Source: Deltaproteobacteria bacterium (GTDB lineage: Bacteria; Desulfobacterota; Binatia; Binatales; Binataceae). Taken from it: a stretch of 40,941 nt of DNA. The notes below the pieces were generated by a model. That model saw only the letters and a program-made list of their open reading frames with translations. It searched no databases and had not been told where the DNA came from. The stretch is from NCBI GenBank assembly GCA_003135855.1, contig PNBD01000015.1, forward strand, positions 270,306-311,246, written 5' to 3'. Shown here piece after piece: positions 1-9,770 of this stretch (position 1 is its first letter; every line of letters starts with the position of its first letter). The position numbers and the translations under genes are program-made.

Positions 1-1002
1 AAGGGCTTCTATTACCACTTCCTCGACATGCAGAGCGGCAAGCGAGTTTGGCAATGCGAGTTGTCGCTGATCGATACGGCGCTGTTGCTCGCTGGAGTGC
101 TGATCGCTGGCGTTTATTTTTCCGGGAGTACTCAAAGCGAAGCGGAGATTCGCGAACTCGCGGACGCGCTATATCGGCGGATTGATTGGCAGTGGGCGCA
201 AATCAAATCCACGCTCTCGCAGGGATGGAAACCGGAATGCGGTTTTCTCCACTACGGTTGGGAGGGCTACAACGAGGCGACTATCCTCTATGTATTGGGC
301 CTGGCGTCGCCCACCCATCCATTGCCGGCTAGTAGCTACTCGGCATGGACCTCGACTTACCAATGGGAGAATCTCTACGGCCACGATTTTCTATATGCCG
401 GCCCGCTGTTCATCCATCAATTTTCCCACGCGTGGATCGATTTCAGGGGCATCCAGGATCGATTCATGCACGAAAAGGGAATCGACTATTTCGAGAACAG
501 CCGGCGGGCAACCCTCATGCAGCGCGAGTACGCATTGCACAATCCGCACGAATTTGAAGGCTACGGCGAAAACTGCTGGGGTCTTTCGGCAGGCGACGGG
601 CCGGGCAACCTGACGCTCCGGATAAATGGAAGGCAGCGCCGCTTTTTCGGCTATTCCGCCCGCGGCGTGCCGTATGGACCGGACGACGGAACCATCGCGC
701 CGTCGGCGACGCTCGGGTCGATCCCGTTTGCACCCACGATCGCGATGTCCGCGCTGCGTCACTTGATTGAGCGATATCCGGAGATGACCGCCGAGCATAT
801 GTTACCGAGCGGTCTCAATCCAACCCTTGCCGGTAACGGCCACCGCTGTTGGACGCCGGCGGACTATTTCGGACTCGACCAGGGCATAATCATGATGATG
901 GTCGAAAACTATCGCTCCCAACTTATCTGGAAGCTGATGCGGCAGTGCCCCTACATCAGGATCGGGTTACAGCGCGCCGGGTTCACGGGCGGCTGGTTGT
1001 GA
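1..1002 (+). CDS. Glucoamylase-family (glycoamylase-like domain) protein, 5' truncated by window edge
   Basis: The frame is open upstream of the listed ATG (KGFYYHFLDMQSGKRVWQCELSLIDTALLLAGVL...). The FYYHFLD and ELSxIDTALLLAG stretches and GENCWGLSAGDGP are typical of this family. Confidence 0.75.
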   Translation, partial: KGFYYHFLDMQSGKRVWQCELSLIDTALLLAGVLIAGVYFSGSTQSEAEIRELADALYRRIDWQWAQIKSTLSQGWKPECGFLHYGWEGYNEATILYVLGLASPTHPLPASSYSAWTSTYQWENLYGHDFLYAGPLFIHQFSHAWIDFRGIQDRFMHEKGIDYFENSRRATLMQREYALHNPHEFEGYGENCWGLSAGDGPGNLTLRINGRQRRFFGYSARGVPYGPDDGTIAPSATLGSIPFAPTIAMSALRHLIERYPEMTAEHMLPSGLNPTLAGNGHRCWTPADYFGLDQGIIMMMVENYRSQLIWKLMRQCPYIRIGLQRAGFTGGWL

Positions 1003-1033
1003 GTGGCGACTCCGCATTTGGGAAAGACGACTG

Positions 1034-2560
1034 ATGCAGCAAGAAAACTTTTCGCGTCAGATATTGCCGGATGAATCTTACAACAGCGCATTGCTGGAGA
1101 ACGCGCATCCTCCAGCCTGGCGAAATCCCGAGCCTCGCGACAAATACAACCTGGTGATCGTCGGGGCTGGGGCCGCGGGGATTCTCGCCGCTCGGGCGGC
1201 GGTCATGGTGGGCGCGAAAGTCGCGATCGTCGAGCGCGATCTGGTGGGAGGCGTCTGCCTCAACCTTGGCTGCATTCCTTCCAAAACGATCATTCGCACC
1301 TCGCGGTTGTACGCGGAGATGCGCGATGCGGAAAACTTTGGCGCACAAGTCCCCACCGGCATCAAGATCGATTTCCCGGCCGCGATGGAACGCTTGCGAC
1401 GCATCCGGGCGCGCCTCAGCCGGTTCCGTGGTTCGGCGCAACAACTCAGCGCGATCGGCGTAGATGTGTTTTTCGGCGAGGCGCGCTTTGCCGGATCGAA
1501 GGCGATCGTGGTGGACAACAAGACCTTGCGCTTCAGGAAAGCGCTGATCGCGACTGGCGCGCGGCCCAAGTCTCCGGCGATTCCCGGACTGTCTGAGGCA
1601 GGCTACTTGACCAATGAAAGTGTTTTTGACTTAACCGAGTGCCCGAGGCGTCTGTTGGTGATCGGCGGCGGTCCGCTCGGGTGCGAATTGGCGCAGGCGC
1701 TCGCTCGACTGGGGTCGCAAGTCACTATCGTGCAAGACGATCCGATGTTCCTGGGCAATGAGGAGCGAGACGCCGCGCAAATTCTTTCCGACGCGCTTGC
1801 GCGAGATGGGATCGGAGTTCATCTCAACACCCAGGCCGTCAGGGTTCGCGTACAAGGAAAGGAAAAGATCGTCGACCTCGTCAGCGATGACGACAAAACC
1901 ACGGTTACGGTCGATGAAATCCTGGTCGGAGTCGGGAGCGCGCCGAACGTCGAAGGCATGAATCTCGAGGCCGCGGGCGTCGAGTACGGCGCGGAAGCCG
2001 GAATTCCGATCAACGATTTCCTGCAGACCAGCAATCCGCGAATCTATGCGGCCGGCGACGTCTGCTCAGAGCACAAATTCCCGCATATCGAGGCTGCCGC
2101 CGCGCGGATCGTGGTTCAAAACGCATTGTTCTTTGGCCGCAAGAGACTGAGTTCATTGACGATCCCCTGGTGCACTTATACCGATCCGGAAATCGCACAT
2201 ATCGGTTTGTATGTCCGAGAGGCGCGCGAGAAGAACATACCGGTGAAAACGTTCACGGTGCTTATGCACGAGGTGGATCGCGCGATCACCGATGGAGAAG
2301 AAGAGGGCTTTGTTAAGATACACGTGAAAGAAGGCACCGATAGAATTCTGGGTGCCACTGTGGTCGCGAGTCATGCCGGGGAGATGATCAGTGAAATCTC
2401 ACTTGCGATGGCCTCAGGTATCGGTCTCGGCGCTTTGGCGCGTGTCAATCATCCCTATCCTACGCAAGCGCAGGCAATAAAGATGGCCGCAGATACCTAC
2501 AACAGCACCCGTCTGACCCCCGCTTTGAAATGGATATTTCGGCGGTGGCTGGCCTGGTAA
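1034..2560 (+). CDS. FAD-dependent pyridine nucleotide-disulfide oxidoreductase (dihydrolipoamide dehydrogenase / mercuric reductase-like)
   Basis: IVGAGAAGILAAR FAD-binding motif; redox-active GGVCLNLGCIPSKT; second Rossmann motif VIGGGPLGCELAQ; IYAAGDV; C-terminal dimerisation domain HPYPTQAQAIKMAAD. Confidence 0.85.
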   Translation: MQQENFSRQILPDESYNSALLENAHPPAWRNPEPRDKYNLVIVGAGAAGILAARAAVMVGAKVAIVERDLVGGVCLNLGCIPSKTIIRTSRLYAEMRDAENFGAQVPTGIKIDFPAAMERLRRIRARLSRFRGSAQQLSAIGVDVFFGEARFAGSKAIVVDNKTLRFRKALIATGARPKSPAIPGLSEAGYLTNESVFDLTECPRRLLVIGGGPLGCELAQALARLGSQVTIVQDDPMFLGNEERDAAQILSDALARDGIGVHLNTQAVRVRVQGKEKIVDLVSDDDKTTVTVDEILVGVGSAPNVEGMNLEAAGVEYGAEAGIPINDFLQTSNPRIYAAGDVCSEHKFPHIEAAAARIVVQNALFFGRKRLSSLTIPWCTYTDPEIAHIGLYVREAREKNIPVKTFTVLMHEVDRAITDGEEEGFVKIHVKEGTDRILGATVVASHAGEMISEISLAMASGIGLGALARVNHPYPTQAQAIKMAADTYNSTRLTPALKWIFRRWLAW

Positions 2561-2690
2561 CAGCTATTAAACGCGAGCAAGCGCCGCGCGGTGGAAAGGG
2601 ACAAGCGGGGGACGGCTTACTCGTGATGAACCGGCTACCATCGGGATTTCGCGGCAGGTAGACTGTTGTGTCTGAGTAGGTGAAGGTGCG

Positions 2691-3647
2691 GTGCGCAAAA
2701 CGGTAGTGCAAAATCTCGTAACCTATGCGATAGCAGCGGCAATCGTATGGTACGCTGCACGCGGCGTCTCGTGGAGGCAGGTGGCAGACGCCGGAAGCCA
2801 CGCCACGCTCTGGATATTTCTCATCGCCAGCGTGGGAGGCTTTCTATGCTGGTTTATCGGCGAGACCGTCTTGTATTCCCGCTTGTTCAGTTATTTTCAC
2901 GGTCCGACTAACGCGATCGAGCTGCTTCCGACCATGGCTGCGGTCTATTTTCTTCAGATCGTGAACTCCTATGTCGCAAGCGGCGCGTTTGTGCTTTTTC
3001 TGCACGCCCGCAAGCGCGCGCCCTGGGTGATGGGCGCTTGCACCTTGCTCTTCCAGGGCTATCTAGACGCGATGCTACTTGCTACATTGTCGCTCTTCGC
3101 GATCGCTCTGGTGCCGACGTCACCGATTCGACTGGGTCTCAACTACGCGGCAGGTGTGCTCGGCGTAGGCGGTTTGATCGCGTCCTTTTGGCTCCTATGG
3201 GGGGCGCGGCTACCGACCGGTAATTGGCTCCGATGGATATACGAGCGACCCTCGATGGCGAGTTTTCGCATGGCGCGGCCGTCGCATTACGTCAAGCTGC
3301 TCGCCATCAGATTCCTGATCGTCCTTGGAGCGGGCTTTGCTCTCTATGGACAGTTCGTTAGCTTTCACATCGAAGTATCGCTGATGCAGACGCTGGCTTT
3401 GACGCCATTCATCGTGGCGATCGGAAATTCGCCATTCTCACCAGGCGGAATTGGAACGACCCAGTTAGTTTTCACGCTGGCTTTTGCCCGGTTCGCGAGC
3501 AAGAACGATCTGTTCGCGCTGTCCCTGGCGGTAACCGCCTTTAACCTCGTGGTCCGAATACCTATGGGACTAGCGATGGGTACGCCGCTCGTGGAAGAAG
3601 CAGTCGAGGTCACCAGCGAATTTGCGACCAAGCGCGGGGTTGGGTAG
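2691..3647 (+). CDS. Flippase-like / lysylphosphatidylglycerol synthase TM-domain family integral membrane protein
   Basis: GTG start; multiple hydrophobic segments; SPGGIGTTQLVFTLAF resembles the conserved PGGxG motif of the family. Confidence 0.6.
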   Translation: MRKTVVQNLVTYAIAAAIVWYAARGVSWRQVADAGSHATLWIFLIASVGGFLCWFIGETVLYSRLFSYFHGPTNAIELLPTMAAVYFLQIVNSYVASGAFVLFLHARKRAPWVMGACTLLFQGYLDAMLLATLSLFAIALVPTSPIRLGLNYAAGVLGVGGLIASFWLLWGARLPTGNWLRWIYERPSMASFRMARPSHYVKLLAIRFLIVLGAGFALYGQFVSFHIEVSLMQTLALTPFIVAIGNSPFSPGGIGTTQLVFTLAFARFASKNDLFALSLAVTAFNLVVRIPMGLAMGTPLVEEAVEVTSEFATKRGVG

Positions 3648-3649
3648 CT

Positions 3650-4417
3650 ATGAGTATCATGCGTTGGCAAAGTGTAAGTGTCGCCATGTTTCTGGGGCTG
3701 GTATTGCTGAGTCTGGCTGAGATATCCCATGCCGCGGACGATCAACAAGCGCGGGAGGCCGTGGAACGGGTAGCTCAGCTGTTTAGCAGCAAGTCCAGCA
3801 TCGCTACCGTGAAAATGGAGATCACCAATGAAGATGGACAACGCAACCTCTCGATGAAGATCTGGTCGCTCGGAGAAAAGGTTCTTGTCCGCATCACCAA
3901 TCCTCCAGATGAAGCAGGCACCGCCATCCTGAAAGAAGGCAGCGACATCCGGTACTATCTGCCGAAATCGAATCGCACGGTTAAAGTTCCCGCTTCGATG
4001 GCTATGAGCTCGTGGATGGGCAGCGCCTTCACAATCGATGATCTGGTGAAACAGGCTTTCCTCACGCGCGATTACTCTATTAGTACCTCTTTCGAAGGTA
4101 ACCGCGGCGGGATTGCGGTGAAAGAATACACTCTGACACCGAAGCCAGATGCGGCGGTGGTGTGGGGGAAGATTGTTGTGCAAATTCGCCAAGCCGACTC
4201 GGCGCCGACCTGGCAGGGTTTCTATGGCGAGGACGGGCAACTGGTCCGGGAGCTTACCTTCTCTGACTACAAGCCGATGAGCGGCAAGCTCATTCCGACG
4301 CGCCTGGTCATGAGACCGGCGGACAAGGCTGGTGAGCAGACGACGATCGAGTACAACGATATCGCGTTCGACGTGCCGATCAGCGAGGAGACGTTTTCCC
4401 TGCCCAAACTTAAGTGA
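3650..4417 (+). CDS. LolA-like outer-membrane lipoprotein-sorting protein
   Basis: N-terminal signal peptide, then KMEITNEDGQRNLSMKIWSLGEKVLVRITNPPDEAGTAILKEG...IRYYLPKSNRTVKVP, the pattern of this family. Directly precedes the FtsX-like permeases. Confidence 0.75.
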   Translation: MSIMRWQSVSVAMFLGLVLLSLAEISHAADDQQAREAVERVAQLFSSKSSIATVKMEITNEDGQRNLSMKIWSLGEKVLVRITNPPDEAGTAILKEGSDIRYYLPKSNRTVKVPASMAMSSWMGSAFTIDDLVKQAFLTRDYSISTSFEGNRGGIAVKEYTLTPKPDAAVVWGKIVVQIRQADSAPTWQGFYGEDGQLVRELTFSDYKPMSGKLIPTRLVMRPADKAGEQTTIEYNDIAFDVPISEETFSLPKLK

Positions 4418-5676
4418 TGAGCGGACGGCTTCTACAGCTTGCGTGGCGCAATCTCTGGCGCAATCCTCGGCGGACTTTTATCACGATGGCAGCCATCGCG
4501 TTTGGTTACGCAATGCTGCTGTTTGTTGCGTGCCTGATGGCGGGACTGAGATGGCAGATGATCGAGAACGGCACTTCCCTGGTCATGTCCCAGATCCAGG
4601 TACATGCTCCGGGTTACTACCCAACCCGTTCCATTCAGAAGACCCTGGGCGGAAGGCAAGGGACCGATGTCACCGCGATGCTCGCGACGATTAGCGCGGA
4701 TCGCCGGGTGGTTGCTGCGGCTCCCCGGGTGTACGGCAACGCCTTGCTAAGTGCGTCCCATCGCTCCGCCGGAGTGGAACTGATGGGAATCGTTCCGGAT
4801 CAGGAGCCAAAGATTACGACTCTGAATCGCCAAATCGCAAAAGGTAGTTACCTTAATGCGCAGGTGCCAAAAGGGGTGGTGATTGGAGATAATCTCGCCA
4901 GCACGATTGGCATCGATGTGGGCTCAGAAATCGTTCTGCTGACGCAGGCGGCCGACGGTTCGATGGGCAATGACGTTTACTCAGTTGTCGGGATTTTCCA
5001 CACCGGCCTTGATACTGTAGACCGCGAGTTGGTGCTCATGTCTCTGCCTTCTCTGCAGGAGCTTTTGCATCTGGCGCCCGCGAGGATCGATGAGGTTGGT
5101 ATCAAGCTGAATGACATAACGGCGGCTACCGCTGTGGCTTCCTCATTGCAGACCCAACTAAGTAAAACGCTTCCTGTGCGGGTAATGGCATGGCCTGAGC
5201 TGGCGCCGGAATTGGCCAGTTACGTGCAGTTCAATCGGGGCATCACGTTTGTTCTCTTTGTCATTTTTTTCCTGGTGGCGGTCATTGGTGTCATGAACAC
5301 TATGCTGATGGCGGTGTTTGCGCGCACCCGAGAATTGGGCATGCTGATGGCGCTGGGAATGCGTCCCGTCCAGGTGATTGTTCTGATCATGGCAGAGGCG
5401 GCAGGCCTGGCGGCGGCCAGTCTGGTTGTGGGAGGGGCGCTTGGCGTTCCGCTCCTCTGGTATCTGCAGGAGCATGGCCTGGACCTGGGTGGCGCTACCG
5501 GCGAGGTGATCTCTCTCGCGGGAGTGGTGGTGGGCCACCTCTGGTACGGCCGGCAGGATTTTCCCGCCTACGGTCAGGCTGCCGTCGGACTGGCCGCGAC
5601 TGCTCTAGTCTCTGCGCTTTACCCTGCCTGGCGAGCGGCTCACTTTCGGCCGACGGAAGCGATTCGTAAGGTCTAA
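4414..5676 (+). CDS. ABC transporter permease, FtsX/MacB/LolC-E type
   Basis: LAWRNLWRNPRRTFITMAAI N-terminus, large periplasmic domain, C-terminal FtsX segment NTMLMAVFARTRELGMLMALGMRP. ATGA overlap with the upstream stop. Confidence 0.85.
   Translation: MMSGRLLQLAWRNLWRNPRRTFITMAAIAFGYAMLLFVACLMAGLRWQMIENGTSLVMSQIQVHAPGYYPTRSIQKTLGGRQGTDVTAMLATISADRRVVAAAPRVYGNALLSASHRSAGVELMGIVPDQEPKITTLNRQIAKGSYLNAQVPKGVVIGDNLASTIGIDVGSEIVLLTQAADGSMGNDVYSVVGIFHTGLDTVDRELVLMSLPSLQELLHLAPARIDEVGIKLNDITAATAVASSLQTQLSKTLPVRVMAWPELAPELASYVQFNRGITFVLFVIFFLVAVIGVMNTMLMAVFARTRELGMLMALGMRPVQVIVLIMAEAAGLAAASLVVGGALGVPLLWYLQEHGLDLGGATGEVISLAGVVVGHLWYGRQDFPAYGQAAVGLAATALVSALYPAWRAAHFRPTEAIRKV
4444..4466 (+). repeat. 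Exact 23-bp direct repeat, copy 1 (TGGCGCAATCTCTGGCGCAATCC)
   Basis: Identical to 5712-5734; both encode WRNLWRNP at the N-termini of the two permeases. Confidence 0.9.
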
Positions 5677-5678
5677 CA

Positions 5679-6971
5679 GTGACAAGTGCTCTCCTGCTTG
5701 TGAAAATTAGCTGGCGCAATCTCTGGCGCAATCCCCGAGGTACGCTGCTGACTGCCCTCGCGCTGGGTCTGGGTCTTGCGTTGTTGCTTATCTCGTTGGG
5801 TCTGCTCGATGGCGGGCACGAGCAGACAATTGCCGATGGAGTGCGCCTTGGTCCAGGGCACGTAGTCATCCAGGCGAAGGGGTATCAAGATACCAGCTCC
5901 GACGAGTTGCTGCTTCCGGCCCAAGTGGTATCTACGGTCGACGGTTTTTTGCAAACCGGGGCCATGAAGCAGGTTGTGCGAGGAGTTAGTCCCAGGCTTT
6001 TGGCCACTGGGCTTCTGAGTTCCTCGGCCAATGCTGCCGGCGTGAGAATTATGGGAGTGATGCCACCAGCCGAACGGGCCGTATCTCTGATCCCGCAACG
6101 GATGATTCAAGGAACCTATCTAAATGATGACAAACTCTCTGGCGTTGTCATCGGCGACGAGCTGGCTCGCAAGCTCGAGGTGAAAATAGGTTCCAAAGTG
6201 GTGCTCATGACTCAGGCGTTGCAACAGCCGGGCACTGAGACCAAAAAAAGCGGCGGGGAAGAGATGCACAGCACTCTTTTGCGGGTGAGTGGTATATTTC
6301 GCACGGGGTTGCAGGCGTTCGATGCTAACATCATTCAGCTACCCTTGCCCGCGGCTCAAACTTTGCTCGGAGTGGCAGACGGCCAGGTGACTCAGGTGGC
6401 CCTTTTGCTTGAACGGGAAGGTGATGCTCTGCTGGTGGCAAGAGCGTTGCGGAAGCAGTTGACGGGAGCTCCGGTAGAAGTGTTGACCTGGCGCGAATCG
6501 CTCCCGATGCTTGCTCAGATTCTCGGACTCGACCACGCTTTTAACTACGTCATGAACGCCGTGATACTCGCGATGGTAGGGTTGGGAATACTGAACACGA
6601 TTCTCATGAGGGTGCTGGAGCGCCGTTATGAATTTGGTGTTTGTAAAGCTCTTGGACTTCGGCCCGGGCAGCTTGCGGTAGTGGTCGTCGGCGAGTCTCT
6701 GGCGCTCACCGCGATTAGCCTAGCCTTGGGACTAGCGTTGGGTTTGAGCGTCCAGCATTATTTCGCTACCTCGGGATTGGATCTACGCTTGGTATTCCGG
6801 ACGGGCCTGCCACCCGCTCTGGTGTTTGATCCGATTCTCTACTCGCGCCTAACTATGAATCGAATCGTTTGGTCCGTCAGCATTGTATTCATGATGGCAA
6901 CAATCATTTCGTTTTATCCGGCGTTCAAGGCGGCACAAACAGAGCTACCTGACGCATTGAAGGTACTTTAG
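5679..6971 (+). CDS. ABC transporter permease, FtsX/MacB/LolC-E type (paralog of preceding gene)
   Basis: ISWRNLWRNPRGTLLTALALG; NTILMRVLERRYEFGVCKALGLRP; GTG start. Confidence 0.85.
   Translation: MTSALLLVKISWRNLWRNPRGTLLTALALGLGLALLLISLGLLDGGHEQTIADGVRLGPGHVVIQAKGYQDTSSDELLLPAQVVSTVDGFLQTGAMKQVVRGVSPRLLATGLLSSSANAAGVRIMGVMPPAERAVSLIPQRMIQGTYLNDDKLSGVVIGDELARKLEVKIGSKVVLMTQALQQPGTETKKSGGEEMHSTLLRVSGIFRTGLQAFDANIIQLPLPAAQTLLGVADGQVTQVALLLEREGDALLVARALRKQLTGAPVEVLTWRESLPMLAQILGLDHAFNYVMNAVILAMVGLGILNTILMRVLERRYEFGVCKALGLRPGQLAVVVVGESLALTAISLALGLALGLSVQHYFATSGLDLRLVFRTGLPPALVFDPILYSRLTMNRIVWSVSIVFMMATIISFYPAFKAAQTELPDALKVL
5712..5734 (+). repeat. Exact 23-bp direct repeat, copy 2 (TGGCGCAATCTCTGGCGCAATCC)
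   Basis: Identical to 4444-4466. Confidence 0.9.
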
Positions 6972-6984
6972 CAGAGAGGGCGCT

Positions 6985-7716
6985 ATGACCGAATGGGCGG
7001 TGGAACTGAAGGACGTGAGGAAGACCTACCGCTCCGGACCGATCGAGGTTCCGGCGCTGCGTGGCCTCTCTCTACAGATTGCTCCGGGGGAATTTGCGGC
7101 TACCGCCGGTCCGTCAGGTTCAGGCAAAACTACGCTGCTTAACATCATTGGTGGACTCGACCGAGCCGACACTGGCGAGATCTGGGTGGCAGGGCAGAAC
7201 CTTCAGCTGTTATCCTCGAGTGAGCTAGCCCATCTGCGTCTGCAGCGTATCGGCTTTGTATTTCAAACCTACAACTTGCTTCCTGTCCTTACCGCTTTGG
7301 AAAATGCCGAGTTTACCTTGCTCCTCCAGGGGGTGCCTGCGCGCGAGCGCAGGGAGAAGGTAGAAAAGCTATTTCTGGAAATCGGCCTGGCCGGCCTGGA
7401 AGATCGTCGCCCAGCGGAATTGTCCGGCGGGCAGCAACAACGGGTGGCTGTTGCTCGCGCGATGGTTACACAACCTGCGCTCATTCTGGCGGACGAGCCT
7501 ACGGCAAATCTGGACTCTGCCACTGCTATCGCCTTACTCGATGTCATGGAGCATCTCAATCGCACTACTGGTACGACATTCCTCTTTTCCACCCATGATC
7601 CTCAGGTCATGGAGCGGGCTCATCGTTTGATCCGTTTGCGAGACGGTCAGATAGCTAGCGACGAGGCACATGGTAAGCAAGGGGCTGCTGTAAGAGCCGA
7701 GAGAGATGCAGGCTGA
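6985..7716 (+). CDS. ABC transporter ATP-binding protein (LolD/MacB type)
   Basis: Walker A GPSGSGKTTLLNIIGGLD; signature LSGGQQQRVAVARAM; Walker B LILADEPTANLD. Confidence 0.92.
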   Translation: MTEWAVELKDVRKTYRSGPIEVPALRGLSLQIAPGEFAATAGPSGSGKTTLLNIIGGLDRADTGEIWVAGQNLQLLSSSELAHLRLQRIGFVFQTYNLLPVLTALENAEFTLLLQGVPARERREKVEKLFLEIGLAGLEDRRPAELSGGQQQRVAVARAMVTQPALILADEPTANLDSATAIALLDVMEHLNRTTGTTFLFSTHDPQVMERAHRLIRLRDGQIASDEAHGKQGAAVRAERDAG

Positions 7717-7730
7717 CTACTGAAAAATAG

Positions 7731-8714
7731 TTATCTGGGAGTCGACGAACCGCCGAGCAGTGCTGCGATCGGTGCGTGGGCTGCGGCGATTGCTGGTGCA
7801 GCCGCGATCGGTTGCGCGCCGATGACGTGGAAGCTGATAAGCTCCGTGGTGACGGCAGGGCCGCCGACAAAGGTGGTGCCTTCTTGCTTGAGCAGCCGAT
7901 AGGGTGGCGTCGACTGAAAGTAGAGCGTGTTCTTGGGAACTACCGGCTTGATGACACTTAGCACAAAGCGCGGCCAGTTTGGCATTACCGTCGCGATGTC
8001 GACTTGTGCGCTTACCTTGAGCGCGGAGAAGCTGCCGGCTGGCACGGTGATCTGTTCCATGCCTTTGGCCCAAACTTCCTGACCAACATAGCTATACGGC
8101 GTGATCTGCTGATGAATCATACCTTGGGCGCCGTCGCGAGGCGCGTCGAGGACGCGCAAAAACGCCATCCAGGGAACTGAGTCTGGATACAAGTCATGTG
8201 GCAGGTCGGCGGCCCCGGCCAGCCGCATCACGGTCGCGTCGTTACGCCAGAACGCACTCTGCAGCGCGCGACCATGATCGTACAGCGTCCATTGATACAT
8301 GGTGCAACCCTGGCGATGATTGGGAAACAGCCAGAAGGCGACTTCGAACTGACTGGCCGATAGGGTGGTCACCTCGACATGAATGGTGTCGTCGGCGATC
8401 ATTTCGTCCCACAACTTCACCTGGTTCAGAACCTCGCCCGTACGGTTCTCTGTTTGGCGGGTTTCGGATACTTCGGTGCCGGGTGGTGGCGTCATCAGGT
8501 CAATGCCGGACTTATCGCCGATCATCCCATGACCGATTAGCCCGCGTGCCACCAGCCAGGCATCCGTGGCGCCACCTGCATTCGACTTCGTGCCGGGCGC
8601 CAGAACTACATCCGAGCGGGCCACAGACGGATATAGTGTTGCAAGCGCGATCGACGCGGCAAGAAGTATTGGAGTCCCGAGACGGAGCGATAAGATTTTC
8701 ATTTTGAAATCCAC
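7731..8714 (-). CDS. Hypothetical secreted/periplasmic protein
   Basis: 327 aa ORF with signal-peptide-like N-terminus (LRLGTPILLAASIALATLYPSVARS); no family recognised. Confidence 0.6.
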   Translation of the reverse strand: MDFKMKILSLRLGTPILLAASIALATLYPSVARSDVVLAPGTKSNAGGATDAWLVARGLIGHGMIGDKSGIDLMTPPPGTEVSETRQTENRTGEVLNQVKLWDEMIADDTIHVEVTTLSASQFEVAFWLFPNHRQGCTMYQWTLYDHGRALQSAFWRNDATVMRLAGAADLPHDLYPDSVPWMAFLRVLDAPRDGAQGMIHQQITPYSYVGQEVWAKGMEQITVPAGSFSALKVSAQVDIATVMPNWPRFVLSVIKPVVPKNTLYFQSTPPYRLLKQEGTTFVGGPAVTTELISFHVIGAQPIAAAPAIAAAHAPIAALLGGSSTPR

Positions 8715-8983
8715 ATTCCTAAGGGACGACTATGTGCCGCAGCCTGGCTTCGCGTTTCTGATGCGTTTCATGTGCTTGCTTTCGCAAGTGCCCAAAAGGC
8801 ATACCGCGTGCCGGCGGCGACTCCTCTTCCTCGAACAAAGTGGCTAGATGTGTGAAAACTCTCGAACGAGGTCAATAGACTATACATGACCGGATTAGGA
8901 AGGGAAAGGCAGTGGTGAGGAAAGCAGAGTGACCAGCGGTCAAGCTCTAAATATCTTCATAATATGGCTATTCTCATAGGCTT

Positions 8984-9736
8984 TCATTGCAGTTCTTGGC
9001 TCACCACCTGGAGGAGAAGGGGCTGATTCAGGAAGAAATGGTCGCCGGGAAGCATCCGCAGCGAGAAGGAATCACTCGTCTGAGAACGCCAGGCTTCAAG
9101 ATCGCTATCGTTCACTCTGTGATCCTGCAAGCCGCCAAACGCGGAAATAGGGCAGTTCAGGGGCGGCTCGGTCGAGTACGCGTAGGTTTCGTAGAGCGCG
9201 AAGTCCGCCCGCAAGAGCGGAAGCATGATCTCCATCAATTCTTGGTGGTCGAGCAGCTCGCTGGGAGTGCCGTTCAGCCGGCGCAGTTCGGCCAAAAAAT
9301 CTTTTCTTGGCAAGGCATGGATTGGCGGGCCTCGATGAGGGATTTGAGGCGCTCGACCAGCAGAAACAAACAGCCGAACAGGATGCACGCCATGTTGTCT
9401 GCGGAGCCAGCGGGCGAGTTCGAAGCCGACTAATGATCCGAGGCTGTGGCCGAAAAATGCAAAAGGCTTGTCAAGGAGTGGAACCAGCGCTTGCCCGAGG
9501 GCCTCGACCAGAGGCGAGAGTTGGGTGAAAGGACGTTCCATCAGCCGAGTGCCACGTCCTGGGAGTTGAATCGGGCAAAGCTCGACATCCCTCGGCAAGC
9601 CGTCAGACCAAGTGCGAAAAATCAAAGCGCCGGCTCCCGCATACGGGAAACAAAACAGGCGAAGTCGGGCATCCGGGTCGGGCTTGCGGAATGGAATCCA
9701 GGAATCAGAAGCGGCCGCGGTTGCGAGCCGGTTCAT
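8984..9736 (-). CDS. Type II thioesterase (external editing thioesterase, alpha/beta hydrolase)
   Basis: LFCFPYAGAGALIFRTWSDGLPRDVELCPIQLPGRGTRL; FFGHSLGSLVGFELAR nucleophile elbow; GDHFFLNQ catalytic His region. Confidence 0.92.
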   Translation of the reverse strand: MNRLATAAASDSWIPFRKPDPDARLRLFCFPYAGAGALIFRTWSDGLPRDVELCPIQLPGRGTRLMERPFTQLSPLVEALGQALVPLLDKPFAFFGHSLGSLVGFELARWLRRQHGVHPVRLFVSAGRAPQIPHRGPPIHALPRKDFLAELRRLNGTPSELLDHQELMEIMLPLLRADFALYETYAYSTEPPLNCPISAFGGLQDHRVNDSDLEAWRSQTSDSFSLRMLPGDHFFLNQPLLLQVVSQELQ

Positions 9737-9770
9737 TCAGAATCTTTACATAGAGAGTAGAACATAGAAT

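Noticed and set aside
1034-2560. Mercury-resistance operon
   Set aside because: The oxidoreductase resembles mercuric reductase/lipoamide dehydrogenase, but no merR, merT or merP is nearby, so substrate is not assigned.
3365-4240. - strand ORF of 291 aa
   Set aside because: Antisense to the flippase-like and LolA-like genes; no coherent motif.
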